Shown: positions 1 through 11,969 of the stretch, piece after piece
Numbering within the stretch: position 1 is the first letter of the stretch
How the letters are laid out: each line of letters begins with the position of its first letter
Assembly: GCA_023807065.1 (NCBI GenBank)
Contig: JAJJLU010000367.1
Location: 1 to 64,000, forward strand
From: Isotricha intestinalis
Taxonomy: Eukaryota > Ciliophora > Litostomatea > Vestibuliferida > Isotrichidae
Reading direction: 5' to 3'
Length of the DNA: 64,000 nucleotides
Notes under the pieces: generated by a model
The model's database searches: none
What the model was told of the DNA's origin: nothing
The model's input: the letters and a program-made list of their open reading frames with translations, nothing else
Position numbers and translations under genes: made by a program

Positions 1-30
1 AATCCCCAATCCCCAATCCCCAATCCCCAA
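1..30. repeat. Telomere repeat array (CCCCAAT)n
   Basis: Four tandem AATCCCC units followed by AA open the window, and the sequence then changes abruptly to ordinary AT-rich DNA. The C-rich strand reads 5' to 3' inward from the end, as expected for a left chromosome end (G strand GGGGATT). The 7-nt unit resembles the ciliate CCCCAA type with an extra T. No other CCCCAAT or ATTGGGG tract occurs in the window. Only about 30 bp are present, so the array is probably truncated by the assembly. Confidence 0.9.
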
Positions 31-266
31 AATTCAAAATTAATTTAAAAAATTGTTTCAAAAAATGTTTTTTAGTTATTTTTTTTTTGAATTATTTAAT
101 GTTAATTTATTTTATATATTTTCAACAATTATTTTTCCCAATAATTTTTTGAAAATTCCAAAATTTAAATTGAATTGTTAAAAATTAAAATAATATCATA
201 TAAATATCATATTTGTATATATATTAATTTATTCTTAATTTATATTTTAAAATATTAAATATTATT
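31..266. other. Short subtelomeric spacer
   Basis: About 236 bp of AT-rich DNA lies between the telomere repeat and the stop codon of the first gene. I see no subtelomeric repeat and no open frame. Once the two small introns are accepted, the coding region ends only about 240 bp from the chromosome end, which is the compactness typical of macronuclear chromosomes. Confidence 0.6.
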
Positions 267-3200
267 TTATTTATTTTCTAATTTAAAACAATTTTCCTCA
301 AATTTAATTCTTGAATCATCAGTACAAACCCAAATTTTATTTTCCTTATTTTTCTTATTAACAAATTGAATTCTTATCATTTCATCACCTTGTTCAATAA
401 CTATAGCTTTTTCTCCACTAATAAAAGAATTAAATAATATTTACTTATAAGTAATTTTATCCTGAATTAAAAATGGATAATCAGTATAGTCAGAATATAC
501 TTCAAACTTATAATCAGTTTCTACTTCATTTTCTAAAAAAATTATAAAATAAACTTACTATTGATTAAAGCTTGTAAAATATTAATTTTTTTTTTATAAA
601 ATTCTTCATTTTCTGAGAGTGTGTTTAATAAATTTTTAAAATTCTCTAAATGAGTATCAAAATATTTGTTCATAATTTTATTGTAATTAACAAATAAATA
701 TAAAATAAAAGTTGAAACTACATTAACTAATTCAGGAATATTATCATTTCTTTTAATAGTTTTAAACAATCTTCTCAAAACTTTATTAATTCTCATACTG
801 ATTAAATTTTCATTATCTTTTAATTCAATTAAATATTTTTTTAAAATTAAAAAAAAGAAACGATAATTTCCAATATTTCCTTCATTTAATAATTCTTTAA
901 TAACTTCATTAACATTACTAGTAAATTCTTTATTTCCATAGCAAATTTTACAAATACTATTACTGAAAACAGAAGCATCTAATTGAGTAGAAATTTGTCT
1001 AAAAAGAAGTATAATATAATCCTTATTTTTAAAAGTAAATTGTTCATTACAATATTGATGAAAATTATTTAATTTAACTGGAGAAATATTTAATTGATAA
1101 ATAAGTAAAACAAGATATAATTGATTATTTTGTGCAATAAAATTAGTTTCAAAAGGAACATGTTCATTAGTTAAATTAGCTAAAATTGAATGATCAGGAA
1201 TAAAATAATCCCATGTTGTTTGTAAAGGATTTTTTTCATTGGAAAAATAATATGAAGTAAGAAAACCAAGAAATTTTATTTTTTTAACTAAATAATCTCT
1301 TGTTGCTTCTGAAATTAATGTAAATCTATATATTATATAAAATAAAAAATTTGATGCTTTTTTATTTAAATTTAACATTTCTAATATTTTTAAAATATTC
1401 TTTATTAAATCACTTAATAAAGGTGAAAATTCATATACTTCTTTTATTGGATTTCTTATATCTATTCCATCTATTATATATTCTTCAATTGGTTTTTCAA
1501 ATAAAACAAAACCATCATATTCTTCATCATTTTTATCTTTTTTCTTTTCTTTATTTAATTCTAAATTTTTTTTCTTTTCTTTATATATTTCTAAATTTTT
1601 TTTCCTTTCTATTTCTTTTTTTTCTCTTTCTTCTTTTAATTTCTTTATTTCTGGTTTATATAAATTATCTACATTATACATTGCACAAAAAATTAATCCA
1701 ATAATTATTTTCTTTATTTCTTCAAAAGGACAATTTATTATATATTCTGTTAATATATTTACATTTGTAAATTCTTCTATAAAAAATTTTGCACATGAAT
1801 TTTCATAATTCATATAAAATTTTATTAATTCAATTGTTCCTCCTAGACAACCTTTTTCTTTTGATCTAATAAAAACATTAAAAAAATAAATTAATAAAAA
1901 TTGAAAATAATCAAGAAATTTCTCTTTCTCATTTGATTTATTTATTTTGTTACTATTAAATAATTTAATTTTTCCTTTTTCAATATAATCATTTAAACAA
2001 GAACCTAAAATTTTTTTTTCATTTTCTTCAATATCTTCACTTAATTTTGTTCTACAAGAAAATTTAATAATTTTTTCAAATTCAGATTCATTAAAAAATT
2101 GATTAATCATATTGACACAAAATTCTAAAAGAAATTTATGATAACACGGATTAAAAATAATTCTTTGTAAATTATATTGATACATTTTTTCATTAATTTT
2201 ATCAAAGAAAGGAGAATTATAAATATTATAATTATCATTATTAATAGAGACTTTATCATAATTTTGGCAATTATCATAATTTTCTTTTTCATAAAATAAT
2301 AAATAAGCATTTCTTGTTGAAGGAAATTGAGTAACATTTTTAGTATCAGGATCAATATAAGTATCAATTCCACCAAAAGTTTCTTTTCCTAAATCTTTTA
2401 TATTAAATTTACTAACTTTTGTATCATTAAATTGATACCAATTATCTTCATTTATATTTCCTGTTCTAATAAAAGCATAATAATGTCCTCCTTCACTATT
2501 TCCATTATGAACTGCTACTGCTTTTAATTTATATTTATTAATATTATTATTCATTCCATTAATTTCCTCATTCTCATTCTCATTCTCATTATTCATTAAT
2601 TTGAAATCATCTTCTTCATTTTTATTATTTTGATTTTTCCTATTTTGATGTAAATAATCAGTCATATCTAATTCTACAGGAAATTGATATTCATCATTTA
2701 TTTTTATTTTATGAAATGTTTGGAAATCAAATTCAAATCTTTTAAGAACAAAAATAAGTATTCTTGGTAATTTTTTAAAACTTTGTGTTTTAACAGCACT
2801 AAATTTATTATTACAATGTTCACAATAAATAGCATTATCATCTTTCATTAATTCTCCTTCACAAAAAGTATCTAAACTTTCTTTTAAATTTTTTTTACCT
2901 TTAACTTGTAACTGAACACTTAATAAAGAAACTTCTTTTGATCTATGATGAGAGCATTTTTCTAAAAAAGTTAAATCATCAGAAATTTTAATTTCAAAAA
3001 AATATTTAATTAAATTTTCATTATCAGTTCCTTTTAATCTATTTTCTAATTTATCAAATAATAAAGAAAAAAATTCATCCATATCCATTTGTTCTCTAAT
3101 ATTTAATTTTTGATCATCGAAATTTTGAGTAAAATCAATAGGAATAAAATATTCAGTGTCATAATATTTTAAACTTGTAAAAAGATATTTTAATTGATAT

Positions 3201-6200
3201 AAAACATTTTTTTCTTCATTTTCACAATATGAATTGATTATACTTTCTCTAAATGGTTTTATACAAAAAAGAATTTGAATAAGAGAATTTAAATAACAAA
3301 TACAACCTAAATTTTTTAAACCAACATAATCATTTTTTAAATTATCTTTAACATTTATATTCCAATGTTCAAAATTATTTCCTCTCCAAAAAGAAGAATA
3401 ATGAAAATCATTTAATTGATTTTTGTAAAAATCAAATTTTTCAGGGTTTTTTATAATTAAATAATTAAATAAATTTGATGCATATTTAAAACCTTTTTTT
3501 GAATTAATTTTTGCTGTATTATGTTTAAAAACATCTCCTAAACATTTACTAAATAAACATTTTTCAAAAATAAAGTTTAAAAAATCAAAGTTTTCATTAT
3601 TAACATTATCAATTGAAATATTTAATTTAGAAATTATTGTTAAAATTAATAAAAAATATCCTGATATTATTTCTTGTGGAAATGATGAATTTTCGATTAT
3701 TGGATTTAATAATTTTTCTTTTGTTATTTCTTCATAATTAAACTCTAAATTTAAATTTATTGAACATTCTATTATTTTATTTATTATTTGAAAATAAAAC
3801 TCAAAATTATTTTCTAAAGATTCTTTTGCTAAATTTATTATTTTATTTAAATTATCATCATCAAAAAAATAATTTAACATAAAAGTTATAATTTCTTTAA
3901 GTTGATTTTTTTGTTCATCATCATATAATTTTTCATTAAAAATAATGAAAACAAATTCTTTATATTTTTGTTTGATTTCTTTATTTTTTGATTTGATTAA
4001 AAAATCATCTAAAAAATATAAAAAGTTATTTTTTATGTTTTCATCAGTTAAAAATTTTTTATTAAAATGAATTAATATATTATTAGAATTATTAATTAAA
4101 TTTATAATTTTTTGTAAAGACTCAATTTGTTTTTCATATAAAATAGGATTTAAACTATCTTTTTCAATTTTACTTTCAAAAATTTCTTTAATAAATTGTG
4201 TTATTTTATCAATGATTAAACTATATATTTCTTCATTTTTAACTATAGAAATAATTTCACTTATTTCAATTAAACAAATTTGAATTTTCATTATTTCAAT
4301 TTTTTCAGAAAAAATTCTTTCATCATTCATATATTCAATTAAAGAAAAATTTATCATCATTTCTTTTATTTTAATAAAAATTTTACTTGAAATAAAATTT
4401 TCTATAAATTTATTATTGTTTTTTTCACTTTGTATAATTTCATTTATATTTGAAATTATATATGAAATATAATAAACACTTGTATTCATAAAATCAAACA
4501 CTATTTCATTTTCATATTCTTCTTTATTTTCATTAACTATTTTTTTAATTTGATTTTTAATATGTACATTTTTTTCCATTTTTTCTTTTACTAAATTCCA
4601 AACTTCATTTAAATAAGATTTATTCTTATCCTTTAATAAATCAGTTAATTTTTGTTGAAAATTTTCATTTTCCGTTAAAATTTTTTGAGGATTTTTTTCT
4701 AAATCAATTAAAGGATTATGTTCATTAATAATTTTAATCGTATACATTTTTTCATTATTTATTTTTTCATCTTTAAATACAATTTGATTAAATAATTCAA
4801 AATCATCACATAAATCAAATTCTCTTATAATTTTTTTTTTAGTTTGATATTGGAGTTTAATATTATTTAAAGGAATTTGAAACTCATTTGAAATTGAATA
4901 TCTTATAAAATAAAGAGGATAATTATTTAACACCATCAATTTTTTTTTTATTCCTGAAAATAATAAACATATTATTATTCCTTTATTCTCATTATTATCT
5001 TTCTTTTTTTCATTTTTTTCTTCTTCCTCTTTTTTATTAATTTTTAATTTTGGAATTTCATTTCTATTTTGAATAATTAATCCACTTGAACTTATATTCT
5101 CAAATATTTGTTTAACTAAAATTAAAATTCCTTTAATGGCAATTTCATTTTTTTCTTTTTCATCATAAGCTTTATTTAAATTATCTAACAATGTAGAAAT
5201 AAATAAATTATAATAATTTTCAGACTCTTGTTTTTTAGGATATTTATAACCTAAACAAATTTTACATAAAATATCAGAACATTCATTTTGAATTTCTACA
5301 TTTTCATTTGTAATTAATATTTCCCATAATTTATCATATCCAATTATTGATTTTAAATCATCAATATTTACTTTAAAATCATTTTTATTTAAAATAAAAA
5401 AGTTTTCGTTACTAACATTAATTCCAAAAATTATTTTTTTATATAATCTAAAAGTTTCAATTTTATCAATATTAAATAAATCATTATTACAAATAATATT
5501 ATTAAAAATATCATCTCTAAAATTATCTTTGATATTAGAAATTTGTTGTGCTAAAATAGAACAAATCATTTTTTGAGAAAATTTATCTTTTAAAATTTTA
5601 TTCCATAATTTTAAAAAAATATTAAATTCCCAATTTAAATTTCTTTCTTTATTCATTAAAGTAATTAATAAATCAATATGAATTTTTATTGTCATTTCAT
5701 GAGTAAAAATTCCAGAATAAGTTAAATTTTTCATATCATTAAATTCTTCTTCAGATAAATTTTCACTTTTAATTATTGAAGAAACACAATCATAATAATT
5801 TAATAAATCATTTATTATAATAGAAAATAAATTAATTTGACCATTCAATTTTTCTAAAATAGAATTAAAATTTTTAAATAATTTTTCATACTCTAACAAT
5901 TCTTTTATTAAAATTATATGTTGAGCACTTCCTTTATTATTAGTAATATTATCAAAACTTTTAATTAGAATTTCTTCTCTAATTGAATCATTTAAATCTG
6001 GAATAAACAAAATTGTTTTTAAAGATTTTATACATTGATCAACAAGATTAGAAAAAGTATTATTATCATTTGAATAATTTGTTTGAAAATCACTTTGAAT
6101 ATAATTCCATATCATTTTTAATCCATAATATTTTTGTTCATCGAATCCAAAAACATTTAAATTATCTTCTTTACTATTACTTAATAAACTTTTATTCTTT

Positions 6201-7987
6201 TCATTTTCTTCTTTTTTTTTAATTTTATTTAAACATTGAAAAGTATATCTTTCTAATAAATCAATATAATCATTATTTATTTCATGAAAAGAAATATAAT
6301 CTTGTAAATTTTTAAAAATTAAATATTTATCTTCTTCTATTAAGAAAGGAGCTAATTTACAAAATAAATCTAAAATTATTTTCTGTAAAGCTTCATTATT
6401 TCTTTCTGCCTCAATTAATTTTTGATATAAACTTTGAAATATATCACTTGATTTTTTTCTTATCATTATTTCATCATTTAAACAAAAATTATTTTCATAT
6501 GATATTAAAATTATATTATAAGATTGTTTAATTAATTCTTCATGAATATTTTTTTGTAAAATTGAATTGATTATTTGATTTTCGTTTAAAATTTGTGTAT
6601 ATTCTTTTTCTGATAAATATTTAATAAAATTATCTTTTTTTTGTAAAATACTTTTATCAAAATCTTCTGTTTTTAAATTATTATATTTTATTGCTAAAGC
6701 AATTGCATTATAACATTTCATTGAATAAATTTGATATTCTAAAATTTTACAATTAAAACATTTATTTATATAAATTAAATAAGTTTTTTCAAATTTTTGG
6801 TGTTTTTTATTTTCTTCATAATTGCAAAGATCATAAAGTCTTTTCATTATTAAAAAGATATTTTCCTTTTTAATTTTCCTTAAATCTTCATCAGAAAATT
6901 TATTAATTTTATTATCTAAATAATCCCAAATTTTAATTATATTATTATTTAATTTATCATTAAAATTTCCAATCATACTTTTAATTTGTATAAAAGGTTG
7001 AGTAAAAAATTGTAAATAAAAAAAAGGAAAATCTAGATTTGAACATAAACAATCAGTTAAAGAATCAAAACCATTTATTGAATAAAAATAATCAATAGAA
7101 AAAGAAATTATTCTTGATGGAATTTGCATTCTTTCATTTTTCAAATAACATTTCTTTTTATAAGAAACTGAAATACAAATATTTTCTATATTTTTTGTTA
7201 AATCATTATCTTTTTGATTATCTAAAATATTTTTTATTTCATTTTCATATTGAGTATAAAAATCATTATAAATTTCTGAATGACCAAAAAGTCTTTTTAA
7301 TAAAATAAAAGAATCTTGTAAAAAAGAAATGATTGCAAAATTTTTTATTATTAAAATTGAATCTTCAAATTCTGATTTTAAAATTTCTTGAAATTTTAAC
7401 ACTAATTTATTATTTTCTTTAGCAAAATCATAAAATAATTTAATTATCTTTAAAATAATTTTAATAAATTGTAATGATAAATTTATTCCAATTCCTTCAT
7501 TTTGTTTAGAATAACATAAAACTTCATCACTTAAATAAAATAATTTTCCTCTTAATGTGTTTAAATAATCGTAAGGAGTAAAATTACCAAAATCTTTTGA
7601 ATTCTTTTCTGGATTTTTTCCAAAATTAAATTCAGCAAATTCATTAAAATAATTTATTATAGAATTTAAATTCTTTTCATCATTTCTTACACATTTTCTT
7701 TTATTATCATTTGGATCAGTTTTATTTCTAAAATATGTAATTTCATCTCTTTCAAAATAATTGAATTCAAAAACTTTTCCTGATAATAAATAATCTTTTA
7801 CTGACACTGTATTATCATTTATTTTAATTACCACTCCAACTGTCCATTGACCATTTATTCTTATATCACATAAAGTTCTTTGTTTATATGTTTCTTTATA
7901 ATTATTTCTTTTCATTATTTCCAATTTTTCTAATATTGATGGAGAGAATATATTATCTTCTTCATTTTCTTTTGTTTCTTCTTTCAT
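267..7987 (-). CDS. Giant ubiquitin-specific protease (USP9X/USP24/USP34 type), three exons
   Basis: A cysteine deubiquitinase that would remove ubiquitin from substrates. The first exon alone encodes 2476 codons; with two tiny introns (533-558 and 418-444) the frame continues to a TAA at 267 and gives about 2555 residues. The USP catalytic core lies near residues 1556-1900: Cys box GLKNLGCICYLNSL with the nucleophile at Cys1564, a MDMDEFF segment, a zinc-finger pair (CSHH, YCEHC), the LKRFEFD segment, and the His box EGGHYYAF with His1835. The wording of the finger and LKRF regions is closest to USP9X/USP24/USP34. Long helical, armadillo-like flanks match that giant subfamily. Residues about 33-80 (INGQWTVGVV...) look like a small Tudor/MBT-type barrel, and the spliced C-terminus (GEKAIVIEQG...) looks similar. 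The start is the first ATG, about 450 bp from the next gene. Confidence 0.92.
418..444 (-). other. 27-nt spliceosomal intron in the USP gene
   Basis: Minus-strand segment starting GTAAAT and ending TTTTATTAG. Without splicing, the second exon would stop at a TAA that overlaps the 5' splice site. After removal the frame continues for another 151 nt, encoding NGEKAIVIEQGDEMIRIQFV and on, to a TAA at 267-269. The length, AT-richness and GT-AG ends match the other intron of this gene. Confidence 0.8.
533..558 (-). other. 26-nt spliceosomal intron in the USP gene
   Basis: On the minus strand the segment starts GTAAGT and ends TTTTTTTAG. Unspliced, the frame stops at TAA (542-544) inside it. Removing it joins a codon split after its first base and continues the frame with 88 nt of exon encoding KNEVETDYKFEVYSDY and on. 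Boundaries were read by eye from GT-AG and frame continuity, with no transcript support. Confidence 0.82.
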
Positions 7988-8289
7988 TTTTTTAGATTCT
8001 AAATAAAATTAAATCATATTATTAAAATATATGTTATTTTTAATTAAATTATACAAAATAAAACATTAATTCATTATTTTAAGAATTTTAATTAAATAAA
8101 ACAATACATCATTTCTATTTTCTATTTATATTACAAACATTTACAAAATTTAAAAATCTTTTAAATTTATAATTAATATGATTTTTAATGTTTTAAAAAA
8201 ATCATAGATTTAACATTTATAGGTTTATATTTAAAATATTCATATATTAAAATTTAAATTCAGCTCAGAATCATTTCAATATATGTGTA

Positions 8290-8358
8290 CATAAATAAAT
8301 ATATATAATATATATATTGATAAATAAATATATATAATATATATAATATATATATTGA
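8290..8358. repeat. AT-rich tandem repeat (TA tract plus TTGAT)
   Basis: Two copies of a roughly 30-bp unit of the form (a)taaataaatatatataatatatatattgat follow each other, the second containing an extra TATATAA insertion. Only A, T and a single G per unit are present. It is a short low-complexity direct repeat in an intergenic spacer. Confidence 0.7.
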
Positions 8359-8397
8359 TTCATACGAATTTAACATATTACCTAATTTATACTTGTA

Positions 8398-8433
8398 TTT
8401 AAAAATCAAAACTTAAAAAGTTTGATTTTTAAA
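8398..8433 (-). other. Inverted repeat immediately 3' of the 8436-8840 gene
   Basis: TTTAAAAATCAAAACTT (8398-8414) pairs with the complementary arm at 8419-8433, with one bulged A and a loop of about four bases. The stem starts two nucleotides after the TAA stop of the minus-strand gene, so it would lie at the very start of its 3' UTR. A role in 3'-end formation is inference. Confidence 0.5.
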
Positions 8434-8435
8434 TA

Positions 8436-8840
8436 TTAACAATTTATTGAAAGATCATCACTTTCACTTATACTTATTTTTTCCAAACTACTTTTAATTA
8501 TATCATCTATTCTACTTTGGAAATTTTTAAAAAAAAGATTTTCACTTTTACTTGTCATATATCTCATTTTATTTCTAATTTTATTTTTAGTATCATTTTC
8601 ATATTCAAAACCATGAATTTTTACTAAATTCGTTTTAAAACTTTGACCTTTTTTATTTTCTGAATTTTTCTTTAAAGGACCATCTGTAAATGATTTCGAT
8701 TCAATTTCACTTTCCATTTGCATTCCAGTTTTCATTCCAAAATTTAAATTTTTATTGTCATTTTGTTCTATTTTAACAGTATATTCCTTAATTTTTGGTT
8801 CACTACATTCACATACTAAAGAAAATAATTTTGAAAACAT
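8436..8840 (-). CDS. Hypothetical 134-residue protein
   Basis: I do not recognise this protein. It starts MFSKLFSLVCECSEPK, with two closely spaced cysteines. The middle is polar, Lys/Ser/Asn-rich and probably disordered, and the C-terminal 40 residues (SENLFFKNFQSRIDDIIKSS...) could form an amphipathic helix. No signal peptide, membrane segment or known motif is evident. The frame is bounded by spacers of about 450 and 255 bp. Codon use (A/T third positions) matches neighbours, so it is probably a real small gene. Confidence 0.6.
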   Translation of the reverse strand: MFSKLFSLVCECSEPKIKEYTVKIEQNDNKNLNFGMKTGMQMESEIESKSFTDGPLKKNSENKKGQSFKTNLVKIHGFEYENDTKNKIRNKMRYMTSKSENLFFKNFQSRIDDIIKSSLEKISISESDDLSINC

Positions 8841-9094
8841 TTTTATATTTTGATTTTATTTTTCTATATTTGAGCATTGAAAAAAATTAACATATTAAAA
8901 AAATTAATAATTTCATTTGGAGAAAAAAAATAAAACTTCAAATTAGATTAATTAAAGATAAAAAAATAAAAAAAACATGTGTAAGTATTTTTATGAAAAG
9001 AAAAAATAACATAAATAATAAATATTTGTATGATAATATAATTCTTTTTTACAAACATGATTTAGATTTTATTTTAATAATTTAAAATAAAATA

Positions 9095-9829
9095 TTATGC
9101 ATTAGTTTTATATATTTCTTCTCTAACTTCTCCACTTTCCATATATTTTTTTATTTTAGTTAATTTTTTCTTAACTCCATTTTCAAATATAAATTTTTCT
9201 GTTGCTTGCACTTTTAAAACTCCAGGACCAGCTTCCATTAATTTTTCCAAATTAATGTCATCATAATTATTATTAATTTCTTTTTTGTTATAATTTTGAA
9301 CATAATTATTTTCCCTTTCCTCAAATTTCTTTTGTTGATCAATATAATTATAATTGGGATAATTATCATAATTATTATTATTACTTTGAACAAATTGAGT
9401 GATATTATCAAGATTATTTCTATAATTTTGATTATAATTAGAATTTCCCCAATTAGCATTATTATTAAACTTAACAGGAGCATTTTGTCCTTTTTGTGAA
9501 GGTAAAGGACCAGTGATTGTTTCTTTTAATTGTCCAGCAAAAAATTTTTCTTGAGCTTTAATATCTCCTGGTCCAATTCTATCACTTTTTTCAGGAACAA
9601 TAAATTGCATACCATACCAATTTCCAGTCTCTACATTTGTATTTAATATTCCTCCTCCTACTTTCCTAGCGTTTGATAATTGTTGTTGTTTATATGCTTT
9701 CAAGTTATCTTCATTTGTTCTATAATCGTTTTTTCTGTTTTGTTGCCAATTCCAATTTTGTTTTCCTGTTTCTACATTTGATGGAACAATATTCCCTTTA
9801 TTAACTTTTGATTTATTTGTTTTTTTCAT
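9095..9829 (-). CDS. Hypothetical Asn/Gln-rich protein with two NVETG motifs
   Basis: A 244-residue protein I cannot assign. The N-terminal half is basic and carries two copies of a short motif, NVETGKQNW (about residue 18) and NVETGNWYG (about residue 65). A GPLPSQKGQNAP stretch follows, then an Asn/Tyr-rich disordered region. The C-terminal 50 residues look folded (EAGPGVLKVQATEKFIFENG, then KKKLTKIKKYMESGEVREEI). The ordered C-terminus behind a low-complexity middle suggests a structural or RNA-associated protein, but that is a guess. The next gene upstream on the same strand starts beyond 10080. Confidence 0.6.
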   Translation of the reverse strand: MKKTNKSKVNKGNIVPSNVETGKQNWNWQQNRKNDYRTNEDNLKAYKQQQLSNARKVGGGILNTNVETGNWYGMQFIVPEKSDRIGPGDIKAQEKFFAGQLKETITGPLPSQKGQNAPVKFNNNANWGNSNYNQNYRNNLDNITQFVQSNNNNYDNYPNYNYIDQQKKFEERENNYVQNYNKKEINNNYDDINLEKLMEAGPGVLKVQATEKFIFENGVKKKLTKIKKYMESGEVREEIYKTNA

Positions 9830-10079
9830 TTTTCAAATATTTTATTTTCATAATAATTTAATAACACTTTATAAACAATCAGATTTTTTTTTTTAAAATA
9901 AACTTTATTTATATTGATATTTATTTTTTAAATATTAAAAAAAAATATTATTTGGAAATTATTTTTTTCCAAACTCTAAAACAAAAAAAAAATTCAATTT
10001 TATAAAAAATTTTCTCTTTCAATATAAAATTTATACCTTGATTAATTAATAAAATAATATAATATTAAAAAAATATAAT

Positions 10080-10568
10080 TTAAATATCCTCATTAATGGA
10101 TTTAATATTATTTACACATAATTCAATATTCTGAAGAATTAACTGTGTTTTATTTAAATCATTGCTGTTATTTAATATTGAACTTAAATAGGCCAATTTC
10201 ATTCTAAGAGAATTTAAAATATTTTTTTTAACAGTAAAATTAAAATCTGGAATTTTCTTATAAATTTTACTTAAATTCATTTCTTTAACTTCTAAATCTT
10301 GATATTGTTTAACAACTAAAGCGAATTTTTCTTTTTTTCTTTCTTTATTAGGAAATTGCCACATTTCACATCTCGCACAATATAAATTTCCATCATTACT
10401 TTTAAATAAAGGACATTTACATGATTCTAAAGGACATGATTCTGCAACTAGTGTCCATCCCATTCCTAATAATTCACCCAATTTTTCATCTAATCCTATT
10501 ATTATTTCTCCTTCTTTTTGAAGAATTGGCTCTGGTTCATTTTCTGGTTTGTCTTTAAAACTTGACAT
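10080..10568 (-). CDS. ZNRD2: ZNRD2 / SSSCA1-like zinc-ribbon protein
   Basis: A 162-residue protein with the Sjogren/scleroderma autoantigen p27 (Auto_anti-p27) zinc ribbon at about residues 28-70: LGELLGMGWTLVAESCP, then two Cys pairs ending in YCARCEMW. In the family this ribbon sits after a short helix and a GW motif, as here; the first pair has an extra spacer (CPLESCKCP). The rest is predicted helical. Human ZNRD2 is a small protein linked to centromere/mitotic and tankyrase-associated functions; its role in protists is not established. It sits 67 bp from the 3' end of the DNAAF11 gene, on the same strand. Confidence 0.8.
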   Translation of the reverse strand: MSSFKDKPENEPEPILQKEGEIIIGLDEKLGELLGMGWTLVAESCPLESCKCPLFKSNDGNLYCARCEMWQFPNKERKKEKFALVVKQYQDLEVKEMNLSKIYKKIPDFNFTVKKNILNSLRMKLAYLSSILNNSNDLNKTQLILQNIELCVNNIKSINEDI

Positions 10569-10635
10569 TTTTTTATTTTAATTTTTTATTTTTTTTGTGA
10601 AAAAAAATAAATTATTAAATTTATTTCTCTTTTTT

Positions 10636-11883
10636 TTATTCTAAATCTGGAAGCTCATCTAAATCTACTCCACATTCTTTTGATATTTCTTCTATTGTTT
10701 TTTTATCCTTTTCTAAATTTTCAACTTCTTTTATTCCATTATCTTCAATTTTTCCAAAATCAACACCAGCTTTAATAGCTTTTAAATTTTTTTTTTTTTC
10801 AACTTTTTCAAGTTCTTTTTTTTTTTCTTCTTCAAATTTATCTTTCTTTTCTTCTTTAACTTTAAAAGGTTTCCTAGGTTTAAAACCTAAAATAGGAGCT
10901 CTGACTTCTAAAATTCCAGTAGCAGTGCTTCTTTCAACAATGGCTTTTTCAACAATAATTTCATTTTCAAATTTCCATTGAGTGATTTTTCCATTAATAT
11001 CTAATCTAATATATTGAGGTTGTAAATCAACATTAATTTTACTAGTTTCCATAAATTTAGGAATTTTAATAGTAAAAGTCATTTGAGCTGTTTTAAAAAT
11101 ATCTTCATCACAATGAAATTCATATCCTCCTTTATTACAAATCCTAATTTCTCCATTATCTTTATAAATTGATGGTTTTTCTTCATTTTTTGGTTCATCC
11201 CATAAAGAACCTTTTTTTTGTTCTTCTGCTTTTTCCTTTTCTCTTTTTTCTTTATCTCTTTCTAAATCTTTATATAATTTCCTTCTATATTCTACACTAT
11301 AATGATTTGGATTTTTTTCATTTGGATCATTCTCTTTAAAAATTATATGTTCTTTACTTGCTTTTTCTAATTCTTTTTCTATCATATCTAACATTTGAGA
11401 TGCTTTTATTCTTTCTGATTTTACTATTTCATTTCCATTATATAATTTTATTTGAGGACATCTTGCAATCACATATTCTTTACAATATTTAAATTTTTCA
11501 CATGGATTTCCTGTCAAATAAATTTCTCTCAATGAATGAACTTTTGATAAACAATCAACACTTTCTTTTAAATTTTCTATATCTACAAAATTCATTGTCA
11601 TATCTAATTTATTTAAACTTTCACAATTTTCTAATCCTTCTATTACACTTACACTATTCACTGCCATATTTAAATATTCTAATTCTTTTAATTTATCTAA
11701 ATTCTCTAATTTTTCTATTATATTATCTTGAAGATACAATATTTTTATATGACGACAATAATATTCTAAATTTTCTATTTTTTCTATACTTAATTGATGA
11801 AGAGATATTTCTTCTAATGTTGATAATATCCCCTCATTATGTTCTGACCTTTTCCGAAGAAGTTCTTGTGTTATTCTTCCCAT
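10636..11883 (-). CDS. DNAAF11: Dynein axonemal assembly factor 11 (LRRC6/tilB/seahorse)
   Basis: A cytoplasmic co-chaperone-type factor needed to pre-assemble ciliary dynein arms. The N-terminus MGRITQELLRKRSEHN is the family's characteristic start. Leucine-rich repeats cover about residues 20-130 (HIKILYLQDNIIEKLENLDKL, LEYLNMAVNSVSVIEGLENC), followed by the LRR cap (YLTGNPCEKF...VIARCPQIK). A charged helical linker comes next, and then a CS/p23-like domain at about residues 245-345 (INVDLQPQYIRLDINGK, STATGILEVRAP). Order and length (415 aa) match animal and algal orthologs. Its presence shows that the organism builds motile cilia. The EFCAB10-like and NEK genes lie next to it. Confidence 0.95.
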   Translation of the reverse strand: MGRITQELLRKRSEHNEGILSTLEEISLHQLSIEKIENLEYYCRHIKILYLQDNIIEKLENLDKLKELEYLNMAVNSVSVIEGLENCESLNKLDMTMNFVDIENLKESVDCLSKVHSLREIYLTGNPCEKFKYCKEYVIARCPQIKLYNGNEIVKSERIKASQMLDMIEKELEKASKEHIIFKENDPNEKNPNHYSVEYRRKLYKDLERDKEKREKEKAEEQKKGSLWDEPKNEEKPSIYKDNGEIRICNKGGYEFHCDEDIFKTAQMTFTIKIPKFMETSKINVDLQPQYIRLDINGKITQWKFENEIIVEKAIVERSTATGILEVRAPILGFKPRKPFKVKEEKKDKFEEEKKKELEKVEKKKNLKAIKAGVDFGKIEDNGIKEVENLEKDKKTIEEISKECGVDLDELPDLE

Positions 11884-11969
11884 TTTTTTTAATTTTTATT
11901 TTTTATAATATTTAAAAACGTTGATTTTAAATTTTAAAAAAATTAAAAAATAAAAATATTGATTATTTA

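Larger units (their letters stand above)
7988..8435. other. Spacer between the USP gene and the next gene
   Basis: About 450 bp of AT-rich DNA. It should contain the promoter of the minus-strand USP gene (adjacent to 7987) and the 3' end of the gene at 8436-8840. It holds an AT-rich direct repeat and one strong inverted repeat, annotated separately. I see no open frame of note. Confidence 0.6.
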
